From contig NZ_JADJNN010000004.1 of the NCBI RefSeq assembly GCF_016714285.1, positions 62,001 to 126,000 on the forward strand: DNA of 64,000 bases, written 5' to 3'. Position 1 is the stretch's first letter; the number at the start of each line of letters is the position of its first letter. The DNA is from Nannocystis sp. (GTDB lineage Bacteria > Myxococcota_A > Polyangia > Nannocystales > Nannocystaceae). Below are positions 17,354 through 25,975 of the stretch, one piece after another. The position numbers and the translations under genes were made by a program. The notes beneath the pieces were generated by a model that worked only from the letters and a program-made list of their open reading frames with translations, did not search any database and was not told the origin of the DNA.

Positions 17354-20300
17354 CTATTTTGTGGCGACAGGAGGAGGCCATGTCGCACACACACGCAAAC
17401 CGAGGGTCGTGTCGCGTAGGCTCGCAGGGACTTCAAAGCGCGCGGTGGTGCGCGCCTGAATCGCCGAATAGAAATATGCCCCGCCACGAACCATCAGCAC
17501 ATCCTCACGGTGCGACGACACTGCGGGTTCATATACGTTCCCGTCCGTGTCGAACAGCCCAAACGGACTGACTACGTGTGGGTAGGAGCCTACCGGGTCC
17601 GGGCCAAAGGCGTTGGCGACCTTTCCATACGTATCATCGATATTCGCGTCTGTCGGATACAACACGTCCCCACTGGCGAAGAGGCGTTCGTCAGCGCCAC
17701 GTGCGGCACGCTCCCACTCGTGCTCATTGCAATACCGCGCCCCAGGAACCCGCCCCGAGCGATCGAGCCAGGCCAAGTACGCCCGCGCCTCCGCACCGTC
17801 GATCCCCGAAACTGGTAGGCGCTCCCATGCGACGCGGGCCCGTTGCTTGCGGCCCTCGTAGCTGAGCGGGGAGCCGCTGTCGAGCGTGTACACCTGGGCG
17901 CCAACTGTAAGTATCAGCCGCCACCCACCTTCAGGTCGCTCCTGCAACTGCGCCGGGCTGGCGGCGGCTGCCTTGAGGAGCGCCGCTCGCTGCTCGGGCG
18001 ACTGCGCAGCCAAGTACTCGATGTACTGGGCGTAGGTCACCTCGTGGCGGGCAATGAGATACGGACCCGTCGTTACCGTGTGAGCCGGTTCCGCGCGGAG
18101 GAAGCCACGAATCGATTCGATCTCGCGAGACCCGTACACAAACCGCCCCACCGGGACGTAGATAAATCCATCAGGCACCGAATCAGTAGGCGGCAATGCG
18201 ACAGTGACCGCCAACGATTCGCCGCGGCCGATTGTGACTGGATATCCTACCGTCACCTTCCCTGGCATCTCGAGGCGCAACCGGTACGACCCACGAGCCA
18301 GTGTCTGTATCGGCAGCGGAGTGCTCCCGAGCGTCCCGACCGAATCAGCCCGCCAGTGGCCGCCATCGGCGACGTAGCGCTCGAGCGTGACACGGGCGCC
18401 GGGCGGCTCGCTGGTCACGCTGAGCGCCCCAGGCGTCTCCCACTGCGCCATGCGTTCGCCGCTTTGATCGTAGAGCTTGATGCGCTCGAGATGGTCCTCC
18501 ATGGCGAGCTCGTCCCTGCCCGCCTCCTCGGCCCGGATGGCTCGTTTCCACAGCACGTCGAGCAACTGGGCCCGGACGTCGTCGCGCCGAATATCGAGGC
18601 TCAGGGCAATCTCCAACTGCTGCGCCGCCCGAGCCAGACCGCGCTCGATCCCCGGGACGGCGGCGACGTAGCGACCCCACACAGCCTCGCCCTTCGCGCT
18701 CTCTCCCGCGTCGAAGGCCGCGATCGCCTGCGATCGCAGCACCTCGGCCTCGACCGAGATCGCCTCAGCAGTCGCATTCTCCTCGCTCGCCACGGCGGCG
18801 TGAGCGTCGATCCGGGCGCGCAGATCGAGCTGTCCCTTGAACCAGATCCCACCGTAGGTCAGCAGCGCCACGAGCGGCACCGCGACCGCAGCGACGCGAC
18901 GAAGCAGGCGCGACCGCGCGGCCGCGCCGCGGCACGCGGCGATGAACTCGTGCTCGCGCGGCCGCAGGGTAGCGACCTCGAGGGCGAGGACCTCCTGCAA
19001 CGGCGCGCCCGACAGCAGGCCATCCCGCCCGCGGCCGAGGCGCTCCCAGTCGAGCACGGCGAGCTCGAGGCGATGACGGACCGCCCGGCTCTCGCGCTCC
19101 TCCTCGAGCCAGCTCGAGAGGGTGGCCCAGCCCCCGAGCAGCGCCTCGTGGGCGATCTCGTAGACGGCCTGATCGGCGACCTCGCGGGCGACCACCAGGC
19201 GCGACCGGACCAGCGCCTTGAGTGCGGCCCCGGCTGCGGCCGAGCCTGCCACCAGCTCCTCCTCCGTGCGTACGGCGCGGGTGTCGTCGACGGAGACGAG
19301 GCGCATCAGCACCCGGCGAGCGGCGACCCGCTGCTCCGGGATCAGCTCCGCGAGCGCAGCGTCGCCGTGGCGCGCGAGGGCCCCGCTCACTCCGCCGATC
19401 TTCTTCAGCTCCGCGGCGGAGATCATGTTGGTGGCCGGATCGCGGATCTCCCACAACTCGGCGAGGGCGAACTGCAGCAGCGGGAGGCTGCCATGCGAGC
19501 CGGCCTGGATCAGCTCCTGGACGAGCTCCTCAGATTCGAAGCTGACGCCCTTCACCCGCGCCGGGCCGACGATCGCCTCCCGGGCACCCTCCGGCGTCAG
19601 CGGCCGAAGGATGTAGATCGCCCGGGTGAGCTCGTCGCCCACGCCGGGGAGCTGAGCGACCCGGGTGAGAAAGTCGCCGCGCACCGTCGCCAGCACGCGC
19701 AAACCCGGCAGCCCCGACGCGAGGTGGGCGAGGAGCGGACCGACGACGGCGACCTCCGCGGGGTCGGCGAGGGTCGTCAGCTCCTCGAACTGGTCGATCA
19801 TCAGGAGGCGCCCGCGTGCCTCGCCCAGCTGCTTGCGAAACGCGCGGACCAGCTCGTCCGCGCCGGCCTTCACGAGCTCATGCACGGTGTCCTCGGCGAG
19901 GTCGAGCAGCCGCGCCAGGGCGTCGACCAGCGTCGGCAGCGGGTAACGCCCCGGCGTGATGCTGATGCTGGTCCACTGGCGATTCAGGTCGAGCTGGCCC
20001 TCCTCGACCAGCGGGGCGACGCCCGCCTTGCACAGCGAGGACTTGCCGACGCCAGAGTCACCCGCGACGACCACGAGGGCGTCGGCACGCAGGCGCTCGA
20101 GCACCGCGCGGATCTCGAAGGAGCGGCCGAAGAACAGCGCCCGGTGCTGCGACTCGAAGGCTCGCAGACCGCGGTAGGGGTTGCCATCGGGGATCGCCTG
20201 ATCGCGGCTGGTCGGCGACAACGACTCGAGCGCGGCGAGCAGCTCCTCGCCCGACGCGTAGCGCTCGAACGGATCGCGCCGGATACAGCGATCGATGATC

Positions 20301-21304
20301 GCAGCCAACCGGGCATCGCAGCGCGCCGCCTTCTCGAGCAGCGGCCGCGGCTCTCGCTCCTGGATCTTCGTGGCCAGCTCGACCGTGCTGGTCGCCTCGG
20401 TCGGCGGTCCGCCGCACGCGAGGATGTAGAGAAGGACCCCGAGCGCGTAGACATCGGAGCGGCGCGTCGCCCCCTCGGCGCGCCACAACTCCGGCGCCAT
20501 GTAGTTCGGCGTACCGAGCAGCGTGCCGACCTGCGTCAGCTCTGAGGGCCGTTCGCCCCCGGGCGCGATGGTCCCCGTGGGCGGGGCGGACAGGGTGTCC
20601 GACGACGCGCCCCAAGACCCGGAGATCGTCGCTCCCTGCATCCGCTGCGAGCTGGTCAGCGCGCTCATCACGTCGCTGTCGCTGGCCGCAGGGTGGCTGC
20701 CGCTGCGGCGCGCCTGCTCGGCCGTGTAGCGCTCGACCGCCGAGATCGCAGCATCCACCGCCGCCGCGGGCGCGGGCTGTGGCCGCGGCTGCGACGAGTC
20801 GGCGTGGGTCACGTCGAGCAGCTTGGCGAGGCTAAAGTCCAGCAGCTTGACCTCGCCGGTCTCGGTGAGCAGCGCATTCGCCAGCTTGATGTCGCGATGC
20901 AGGACGCCGTGGCGGTGCGCCGCTGCCAGCCCGCGAGCGAGTCCGACGCCGAGCTCTTGCACCCTCCGCCACGACACCGGCAGCACCAGCTCGCTCAGGC
21001 TCTTGCCGCGGATGTACTCCGTGATCAGGTACGGGTAGCCAGCGAGCTCGCCGACGCGGTGGAGCGTGACGACGTTGGGGTGCTGCAGCCGGGCGACGGC
21101 GCGGGCCTCGACGATGAAGCGCTCGCGATCCTCGGCGTCGGCGACCCGATTGATGAACTTGACCGCCACGGCCCGGTCGAGCACCGTGTCGTGGGCGAGG
21201 TAGACGCGGCCCATCGTCCCCTGCCCGAGCAGGCGGACGATGCGGTATTCGTCGAATTCCTGCGGTGGCGCCCAGGTGTCACTGGGCGCGGGCTCCGGCG
21301 TCAT
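17354..21304 (-). CDS. Ser/Thr kinase - STAND-like NTPase - membrane - FGE-sulfatase domain protein
   Basis: A 1316-residue multidomain protein. Residues 19 to about 362 are a protein kinase: LGQGTMGRVY, Lys49, HRDIKLAN (136-143), then DFS (156-158) in place of DFG, and MAPE at 269-272. Between DFS and MAPE is a low-complexity insertion of nearly 100 residues. Residues about 375-780 are an nSTAND-type NTPase with Walker A GDSGVGKSS (415-423). A single membrane segment lies at about 798-815, then a helical part and a PEGA-like segment. From about 1044 there is a formylglycine-generating-enzyme-like domain ending GNVYEP...RGGAYFYS...LGLRVCA. The kinase would be cytoplasmic and the FGE-like part outside, where such domains often bind ligands. 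Confidence 0.9.
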   Translation of the reverse strand: MTPEPAPSDTWAPPQEFDEYRIVRLLGQGTMGRVYLAHDTVLDRAVAVKFINRVADAEDRERFIVEARAVARLQHPNVVTLHRVGELAGYPYLITEYIRGKSLSELVLPVSWRRVQELGVGLARGLAAAHRHGVLHRDIKLANALLTETGEVKLLDFSLAKLLDVTHADSSQPRPQPAPAAAVDAAISAVERYTAEQARRSGSHPAASDSDVMSALTSSQRMQGATISGSWGASSDTLSAPPTGTIAPGGERPSELTQVGTLLGTPNYMAPELWRAEGATRRSDVYALGVLLYILACGGPPTEATSTVELATKIQEREPRPLLEKAARCDARLAAIIDRCIRRDPFERYASGEELLAALESLSPTSRDQAIPDGNPYRGLRAFESQHRALFFGRSFEIRAVLERLRADALVVVAGDSGVGKSSLCKAGVAPLVEEGQLDLNRQWTSISITPGRYPLPTLVDALARLLDLAEDTVHELVKAGADELVRAFRKQLGEARGRLLMIDQFEELTTLADPAEVAVVGPLLAHLASGLPGLRVLATVRGDFLTRVAQLPGVGDELTRAIYILRPLTPEGAREAIVGPARVKGVSFESEELVQELIQAGSHGSLPLLQFALAELWEIRDPATNMISAAELKKIGGVSGALARHGDAALAELIPEQRVAARRVLMRLVSVDDTRAVRTEEELVAGSAAAGAALKALVRSRLVVAREVADQAVYEIAHEALLGGWATLSSWLEEERESRAVRHRLELAVLDWERLGRGRDGLLSGAPLQEVLALEVATLRPREHEFIAACRGAAARSRLLRRVAAVAVPLVALLTYGGIWFKGQLDLRARIDAHAAVASEENATAEAISVEAEVLRSQAIAAFDAGESAKGEAVWGRYVAAVPGIERGLARAAQQLEIALSLDIRRDDVRAQLLDVLWKRAIRAEEAGRDELAMEDHLERIKLYDQSGERMAQWETPGALSVTSEPPGARVTLERYVADGGHWRADSVGTLGSTPLPIQTLARGSYRLRLEMPGKVTVGYPVTIGRGESLAVTVALPPTDSVPDGFIYVPVGRFVYGSREIESIRGFLRAEPAHTVTTGPYLIARHEVTYAQYIEYLAAQSPEQRAALLKAAAASPAQLQERPEGGWRLILTVGAQVYTLDSGSPLSYEGRKQRARVAWERLPVSGIDGAEARAYLAWLDRSGRVPGARYCNEHEWERAARGADERLFASGDVLYPTDANIDDTYGKVANAFGPDPVGSYPHVVSPFGLFDTDGNVYEPAVSSHREDVLMVRGGAYFYSAIQARTTARFEVPASLRDTTLGLRVCATWPPPVATK

Positions 21305-21419
21305 CTCGCCCAGGGTGACACGAGCCGCGCCGCGCCGACAAGGCCAGCCCCCACCTTGCCCGACGATGTAGGCACACCCATTTCACCGCGCCCCTGCGCC
21401 TCTGCGGCCGCTTCGCCCT

Positions 21420-21452
21420 GACACCGAGCGGACACCGAGCGGACACCGAGCG
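21420..21452 (-). repeat. three tandem copies of an 11-base unit
   Basis: GACACCGAGCG is repeated exactly three times between the kinase start and the mlaD stop. It could be a regulator site upstream of the kinase gene or simple repeat expansion. Confidence 0.7.
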
Positions 21453-21470
21453 ACCGGCGCAACCGCCCGC

Positions 21471-22817
21471 TCACGGCGTTCTGGCGGTCGGCGCGGCCGA
21501 GCTGGCGGCCTCGTCCTTTTCGACCACGAAGCGAACCAGCCGCTTGATCGTGTTGTTGCGCTCGATGTTGCCGAGGATCTTCACCAGATCGTCGTAGGCC
21601 TTGGGGTCCTTCAGCAGCTTGCCGAGGGTGCCGTCGCCCTTCTCGATCGTGGCGATCACCTTCTCGACGTTGGCCAGGGTCTCCTCGAGGTCCTTCACCA
21701 TCGTGCCCTTGTCGTCGTAGAGCAGCTTCGACACCAGGCTCTTGTTGTTCGGATCCTTGACGTCCTTGAGCACCGTCGAGATGTCGCTCATCACCTTGCG
21801 GCCGTCGTCGACCAGCGGCTGCAGGTTGTCGTCGATCTTCGTCATGCTGCTGCGCGCCTTGGTCACGAAGCCGTTGAGCCCCGAGGCCGTGTCACGGACG
21901 CTGCGCAGCGTCGATCCGAAGTCCTTGACGTAGCTCTCGTCGTTGAGCAGCGCGCCGACCAGTCCCTTGCCCTCGGCGATCTGGCGCGAGACCTCGTTGA
22001 CGTTGGCGAGCAGGCCTTGCACGTTGCGCACGGTCTTCTCGTCGCCCATCGCGGTCGCCAGCTCGGCGATGCCGCCGATGGTTTCCTCGACCTTGGCGAA
22101 CACGCCGTCGAGGCGCTCCTTCACGTTGTCGAGCTCCTCGAGCAGCGCCGGCGTGGTCTGGATGCGGCCGCCCGGCTCGATCTGCGCCCCGCGCCCGACC
22201 GAGATCTGGACCAACTGGTCGCCCAAAAGGCCGTTCTGCGAGACCGTCGCGCGGCTGTCGTCGCGGATGTGCACGAGGCTGTCCATGAACACCGACAGCG
22301 TCACGCGGATGCGCTTGTGGTTGGTGGTGTAGCCGTCGCACACGCCGGTGTTGCCCGTCCAGCTGACGCGCCGATACCGGCGCCGGAAGTCTGCAGTGAC
22401 ACAAACCTCGTCCTCGCGGCACTGCGCGTCCTCCTCACACGGTGGGTGGAGGTCCTTGTTGAAGGAGTAGGCCTCGAGCTCGGCGCACTTGCCCTCGGGC
22501 GCGCAGAACATGGTGCGGTCGCAGTCGTCGCTGCGCCCCTGACCGAAGCGCCCGCGGTCCTCGGTGAGCGCGTTGCAGGGGTACTCGATCTCGACGAACT
22601 CACGGTCCTGCACCACGCCGATCTCGATGCCCTCGAGCTGAACGGGGCTGCCCTTCTTGAGGCCGGAGACCTGGCGGAAGTCGGCCGCGATCGTGGCCTT
22701 CTCCTTCCACGTGCCCTTGCCCTGGCCGATCACGAAGATCGATACCACCAGCAGCGCGCCCATGCCGAGCACGAACGACCCGACGATCAGATTGAGGCGG
22801 GCTTCATTCTTGCGCAT
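21471..22817 (-). CDS. mlaD: MlaD-like MCE-domain lipid transport protein with Cys-rich insertion
   Basis: A 448-residue protein with one N-terminal membrane helix (LIVGSFVLGMGALLVVSIFV, residues 10-29). An MCE domain begins at about residue 42 (ATIAADFRQVSGLKKGSPVQ), and a long coiled-coil C-terminus follows with repeated LLNDESYVKDFG / LLYDDKGTMVKDLEE-like units. The MCE barrel is interrupted at about residues 77-164 by a segment with eight cysteines (81, 99, 105, 111, 127, 133, 139, 160) that is not part of the usual domain. It resumes at RIRVTLSVFMDSLVHI. It acts in the periplasm, carrying phospholipid with the MlaE/MlaF transporter encoded just upstream. The ATG at 22817 follows mlaF by 15 bases. 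Confidence 0.92.
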   Translation of the reverse strand: MRKNEARLNLIVGSFVLGMGALLVVSIFVIGQGKGTWKEKATIAADFRQVSGLKKGSPVQLEGIEIGVVQDREFVEIEYPCNALTEDRGRFGQGRSDDCDRTMFCAPEGKCAELEAYSFNKDLHPPCEEDAQCREDEVCVTADFRRRYRRVSWTGNTGVCDGYTTNHKRIRVTLSVFMDSLVHIRDDSRATVSQNGLLGDQLVQISVGRGAQIEPGGRIQTTPALLEELDNVKERLDGVFAKVEETIGGIAELATAMGDEKTVRNVQGLLANVNEVSRQIAEGKGLVGALLNDESYVKDFGSTLRSVRDTASGLNGFVTKARSSMTKIDDNLQPLVDDGRKVMSDISTVLKDVKDPNNKSLVSKLLYDDKGTMVKDLEETLANVEKVIATIEKGDGTLGKLLKDPKAYDDLVKILGNIERNNTIKRLVRFVVEKDEAASSAAPTARTP

Positions 22818-22832
22818 GGTGGTCTCCTCGGA

Positions 22833-23594
22833 TCAATCGTCCTTGTCCTCGCGGAAGATGCCCTGGACGAACTCGCGGACCTCGGGCACCTCGCTGTGTT
22901 CGATCTCTTCGGCGCTGCCGATGAACGGGAACTTCTTGTCCCACAGCATGGCGACGCGGTCGGAGCAGCCGAAGGCGATCGGCATGTCGTGGGTCACGAC
23001 GATGCTGGTCACGTGGAGCTCTCGCTGTAACTTCTTGATCATCTCGCCGATGCGCTTGCTGTTCGCGGGGTCGAGGCCGGTGGTCGGCTCGTCGTACAGG
23101 ATAACCTCGGGCTTGATGGCGATCGATCGAGCCAGCGCCGCGCGCTTGCGCATGCCCCCGCTCAGGCCGGCCGGGAAGCGATACATGATGTCCGGGTCGT
23201 AGCCGAGGCCGACCATGTCGAGGCACTCCTTGGCGCGCTCGAGCATCTCCTGGTCTGACATCTTGGTGTGCTCGCGCAGCGCGTAGGTCACGTTCTCGAA
23301 CACGTTCATGGAGTCAAACAACGCGCCGCCCTGAAACACCATCGACACGTGCCGCCGAAGCTCCCGCAGCTGCTCGCGGTTCATGTCGCCGACCTCCTGG
23401 CCCTTGAACAGGATGTGCCCCTTCTCGTAGGGCAGCAGCCCGATCATCAGCTTGAGACACACGCTCTTGCCCATGCCGCTGCCGCCGATGATCGTGAACG
23501 TCTCGCCCTGCTCCACCTCGAGGTTCATGTCCTCGTAGATGACGTTGGCCCCGAAGGCCTTGAACAGGTTCCTGAGCTCGAACACTGCGGTCAT
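22833..23594 (-). CDS. mlaF: MlaF-like ABC transporter ATPase
   Basis: A 253-residue ATPase of the Mla/Ttg2A family. Walker A is GGSGMGKS (about residues 38-45), the Q loop is VFQGGALFDS, the signature is LSGGMRKRAALARS, Walker B is VILYDEPTTGLDP and the switch His is in VVTHDMPIAF. It energises movement of phospholipids through MlaE. It lies four bases after mlaE and just before mlaD, so the three are one operon. Every catalytic element is present and length is normal. Confidence 0.95.
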   Translation of the reverse strand: MTAVFELRNLFKAFGANVIYEDMNLEVEQGETFTIIGGSGMGKSVCLKLMIGLLPYEKGHILFKGQEVGDMNREQLRELRRHVSMVFQGGALFDSMNVFENVTYALREHTKMSDQEMLERAKECLDMVGLGYDPDIMYRFPAGLSGGMRKRAALARSIAIKPEVILYDEPTTGLDPANSKRIGEMIKKLQRELHVTSIVVTHDMPIAFGCSDRVAMLWDKKFPFIGSAEEIEHSEVPEVREFVQGIFREDKDD

Positions 23595-23598
23595 GCGA

Positions 23599-24378
23599 CT
23601 AGCCCACCGGGAGAAAGATCATGGTGAGGACAAAGTCCATGATGATGATCGTGACCGAGGTCGCGACCACCGTGTTGGTCGTCGAGATGCCTACCGCCTC
23701 GGTGCCGAACTTGGTCTGGAAGCCCTGGTAGCAGCCGATGATGCCCGTCAGCATGCCGAAGGTCGTCGCCTTCACCAGGCCCGAGATGTAGTCCATCGGG
23801 TACAGCTCGTCGACGTAGGTCTCGTAGAAGTACCCGGCCGGGACATCAAAGACGGTGTCCGCGATCAAGGCGCCGCCGCCGAGCGCCAGCACGTTGCCGT
23901 ACACGCACAGCAGCGGCAGGGCGACCGTCGCCGCGGCCAGACGCGGCCAGATCAGCTTCTTGACCGGATCGGCGCCTAGCGACGCGATCGCGTCGATCTG
24001 CTCCGACACCTTCATCGAGCCGAGCTCGGCGGTCATGCCGGTCGCGATCTTGGCGCCCACCGTGAGCGCCATGATCGTCGGCACCAACTCGCGCACCAGG
24101 GCCAGCGCGGCCGCCGACCCGACCGCGTTCTTGGCCCCGAAGCCCATCAGCGCCTCGCCGAACTGCCATGTCAGCGCCATGCCGACGAAGATCCCCATCA
24201 AGGTCGCCAGCGGGATGCTGCGGATGCCGAGCGCGACGATCTGATAGAAGATGTCGTAGATGCCCAGCGGGCGGCGCATGCCCGACAGCACCGCCTGAAC
24301 GAACATCACCGTCATGCCGCCGGCCCAGGCGAGCCCGTCGTTCACCGCCTTGCCGATGGACTCGAGGATGGCTCGCAC
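23599..24378 (-). CDS. mlaE: MlaE-like ABC transporter permease
   Basis: A 259-residue inner-membrane protein. It starts with an amphipathic helix, then several membrane segments, and carries the conserved MlaE core FGAKNAVGSAAALALVRELV...TVGAKIATGMTAELGSMK followed by VSEQIDAIASLGADPVKKL. The last part is a helix pair (GISTTNTVVATSVTIIIMDFV). With MlaF and MlaD it forms the core of a lipid transporter between the inner and outer membranes. It follows the lipoprotein gene at 24385-24924 by six bases and precedes mlaF by four. Confidence 0.95.
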   Translation of the reverse strand: MRAILESIGKAVNDGLAWAGGMTVMFVQAVLSGMRRPLGIYDIFYQIVALGIRSIPLATLMGIFVGMALTWQFGEALMGFGAKNAVGSAAALALVRELVPTIMALTVGAKIATGMTAELGSMKVSEQIDAIASLGADPVKKLIWPRLAAATVALPLLCVYGNVLALGGGALIADTVFDVPAGYFYETYVDELYPMDYISGLVKATTFGMLTGIIGCYQGFQTKFGTEAVGISTTNTVVATSVTIIIMDFVLTMIFLPVG

Positions 24379-24384
24379 GGCGGC

Positions 24385-24924
24385 CTAGCCTCGCACCGGG
24401 AACTCGAAGCCGGCGACGACCCGGGCGAAGGCCGCCCGACCGCGCTCGAAGCTGGCCGGTGGCGCGATGTACTCGAGGTCGAAGAGACAGCCGTTCTTCT
24501 TGGTCAGGTAGAGCTCGAGCTGCGTCTGCGCGCCGCCGTCGATCGACGCGAGCACGATCGTGTGCAGCCCGTCGCGCCCGACCATCGGCACCCGCTCCTG
24601 CGACTTGACCTCCCAGTCACGGAAGTCGATGCGCAGGTGATCCGCGAACTGCTCGAGCGCGCTGTCACCGTGCGACTCGCACTGACTGTCCAGCAAGATC
24701 ACCGCGTCGAGCTCCGAGTTCCACCACGCGACCTGCGTGCCCTTCTGCGCCAGCGGGCTCCAGCCGTCACCAGGCATCCCGAAGCGATAGGTCGCCTGAT
24801 GCTTGATCGGGCCCCGCTCCCAGCGCTGGTAGTAGGTGTTCCCGTGGCCCTTCCACCCGCCGCAGGCGGACAACCCGACGAGGAGCGCGAGGCCGAGGAG
24901 AGCGCGTGAGCAGAGGGGCCGCAC
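24385..24924 (-). CDS. lipoprotein at the head of the mla operon
   Basis: A protein of about 179 residues. From the GTG at 24924 the N-terminus is VRPLCSRALLGLALLVGLSAC, with lipobox LSAC. The mature part contains YRFGMPGDGWSPL and ends with a helix-strand tail (FERGRAAFARVVAGFEFPV). I do not recognise a named family. Similar small lipoproteins sit next to MCE transport genes in deltaproteobacteria, and the six-base gap to mlaE strongly suggests co-function in lipid transport. Longer in-frame starts exist up to 25110, but only the chosen one places a signal peptide at the N-terminus. Confidence 0.75.
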   Translation of the reverse strand: MRPLCSRALLGLALLVGLSACGGWKGHGNTYYQRWERGPIKHQATYRFGMPGDGWSPLAQKGTQVAWWNSELDAVILLDSQCESHGDSALEQFADHLRIDFRDWEVKSQERVPMVGRDGLHTIVLASIDGGAQTQLELYLTKKNGCLFDLEYIAPPASFERGRAAFARVVAGFEFPVRG

Positions 24925-25015
24925 TGGCGCCGCAGTGTAACAGTGTCCGCGGATCCGGCCACCCTGGGGGCAAGGCGACCCCAACGAAAACTCGTCCCCG
25001 CCGCAGCACACCCCC

Positions 25016-25879
25016 TCAGGGCGTCGCGGGGAGCCACAGATCGCCCGCCAGCAGGCGATGCTCCGGCCCAAACGACGTTGCCAGACCGGGGCACGCGCCC
25101 AAGGGGCCACCGCCAGCGAGGCCCGAGATCCACACGGCCCGCCCGTGCAGCCGCGCCAGCGTGACCGCAGCGGGGTGACAGTAGGGGTTGTCGCGCCCCG
25201 CCGAGATCACGACGAGCGCGGGATCGGCCGCGGAGAGCACCGCCTCGGAGGTCGCCCCGGCGCTGCCATGGTGCGCCGCCCACAGGACATCGACCGGCCC
25301 GCACGCAGCCGCCGCCACTGCCACCTGGTCCGCCGGCAGATCGCCCGGCGCGAGCAGGCGCAGCCCGCCGATCTCCACGCACAGCGCCAGCCCGCGGGCG
25401 TTCTCCGCCGCGAGGCCCAGCGGCGCCCCGGTCTCAACCGCGTACACCGACAGCCCCGGCGCCGTGAAGCGATCGCCCGCCACCGCAGTGCGTCGGCGAT
25501 CGCCCGCCACCGCGAGGTACGCCGCGACCGCCTCGGTCTCCGGCGCCCCGTCGAGACCCCGGTCCCACAGCGCCGCGACCTCGACGTCATCCTCGCTGCC
25601 CGCGATCCCGTCCGCCCCCGCGATCGCCCGCGCCACCCCGCCGACATGGTCCGCGTCGAAATGGCTGTGGATCCACAGATCGACGCGCAGCAGCGCATGC
25701 TCGTCGAGCGCGTGGATCACCACCTCCGCGGCCGCCGGCGGTCCCGAGTCGATCACCACGACCTGACCCTCGGGACCGACCAGCAACAACGCGTTGCCCT
25801 GACCGACATCCAAGAAGTGAAGCCCGGGCCCGGCCGGGCCGAGCACGACCCCCGCGAGCAGTACGAAAGAGAGATCCAT
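25016..25879 (-). CDS. ComEC-like metallo-beta-lactamase fold hydrolase
   Basis: A 287-residue protein. A short hydrophobic N-terminus (MDLSFVLLAGVVLGPAG) could be a signal peptide. The metal-binding signature HSHFDADHVGG is at about residues 82-92, preceded by LHFLDVGQGNALLLVGPEG and VVIDSGPP as in the ComEC C-terminal domain, and followed by LLAPGDLP and AAHHGS. It therefore looks like the stand-alone hydrolase part of ComEC-type proteins without the membrane channel. Nuclease or phosphodiesterase activity is possible. The ATG at 25879 was chosen because upstream codons are Arg-rich and add no domain. Confidence 0.85.
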   Translation of the reverse strand: MDLSFVLLAGVVLGPAGPGLHFLDVGQGNALLLVGPEGQVVVIDSGPPAAAEVVIHALDEHALLRVDLWIHSHFDADHVGGVARAIAGADGIAGSEDDVEVAALWDRGLDGAPETEAVAAYLAVAGDRRRTAVAGDRFTAPGLSVYAVETGAPLGLAAENARGLALCVEIGGLRLLAPGDLPADQVAVAAAACGPVDVLWAAHHGSAGATSEAVLSAADPALVVISAGRDNPYCHPAAVTLARLHGRAVWISGLAGGGPLGACPGLATSFGPEHRLLAGDLWLPATP

Positions 25880-25975
25880 GCCCGCTGCTCGACCCCTCCC
25901 TCGAGCTCGTTGCACACGCAGCGAAAAAACCTCGCCCCCTGCAACGCCGGACCCGATGCGAGCGAACACGCCGCC

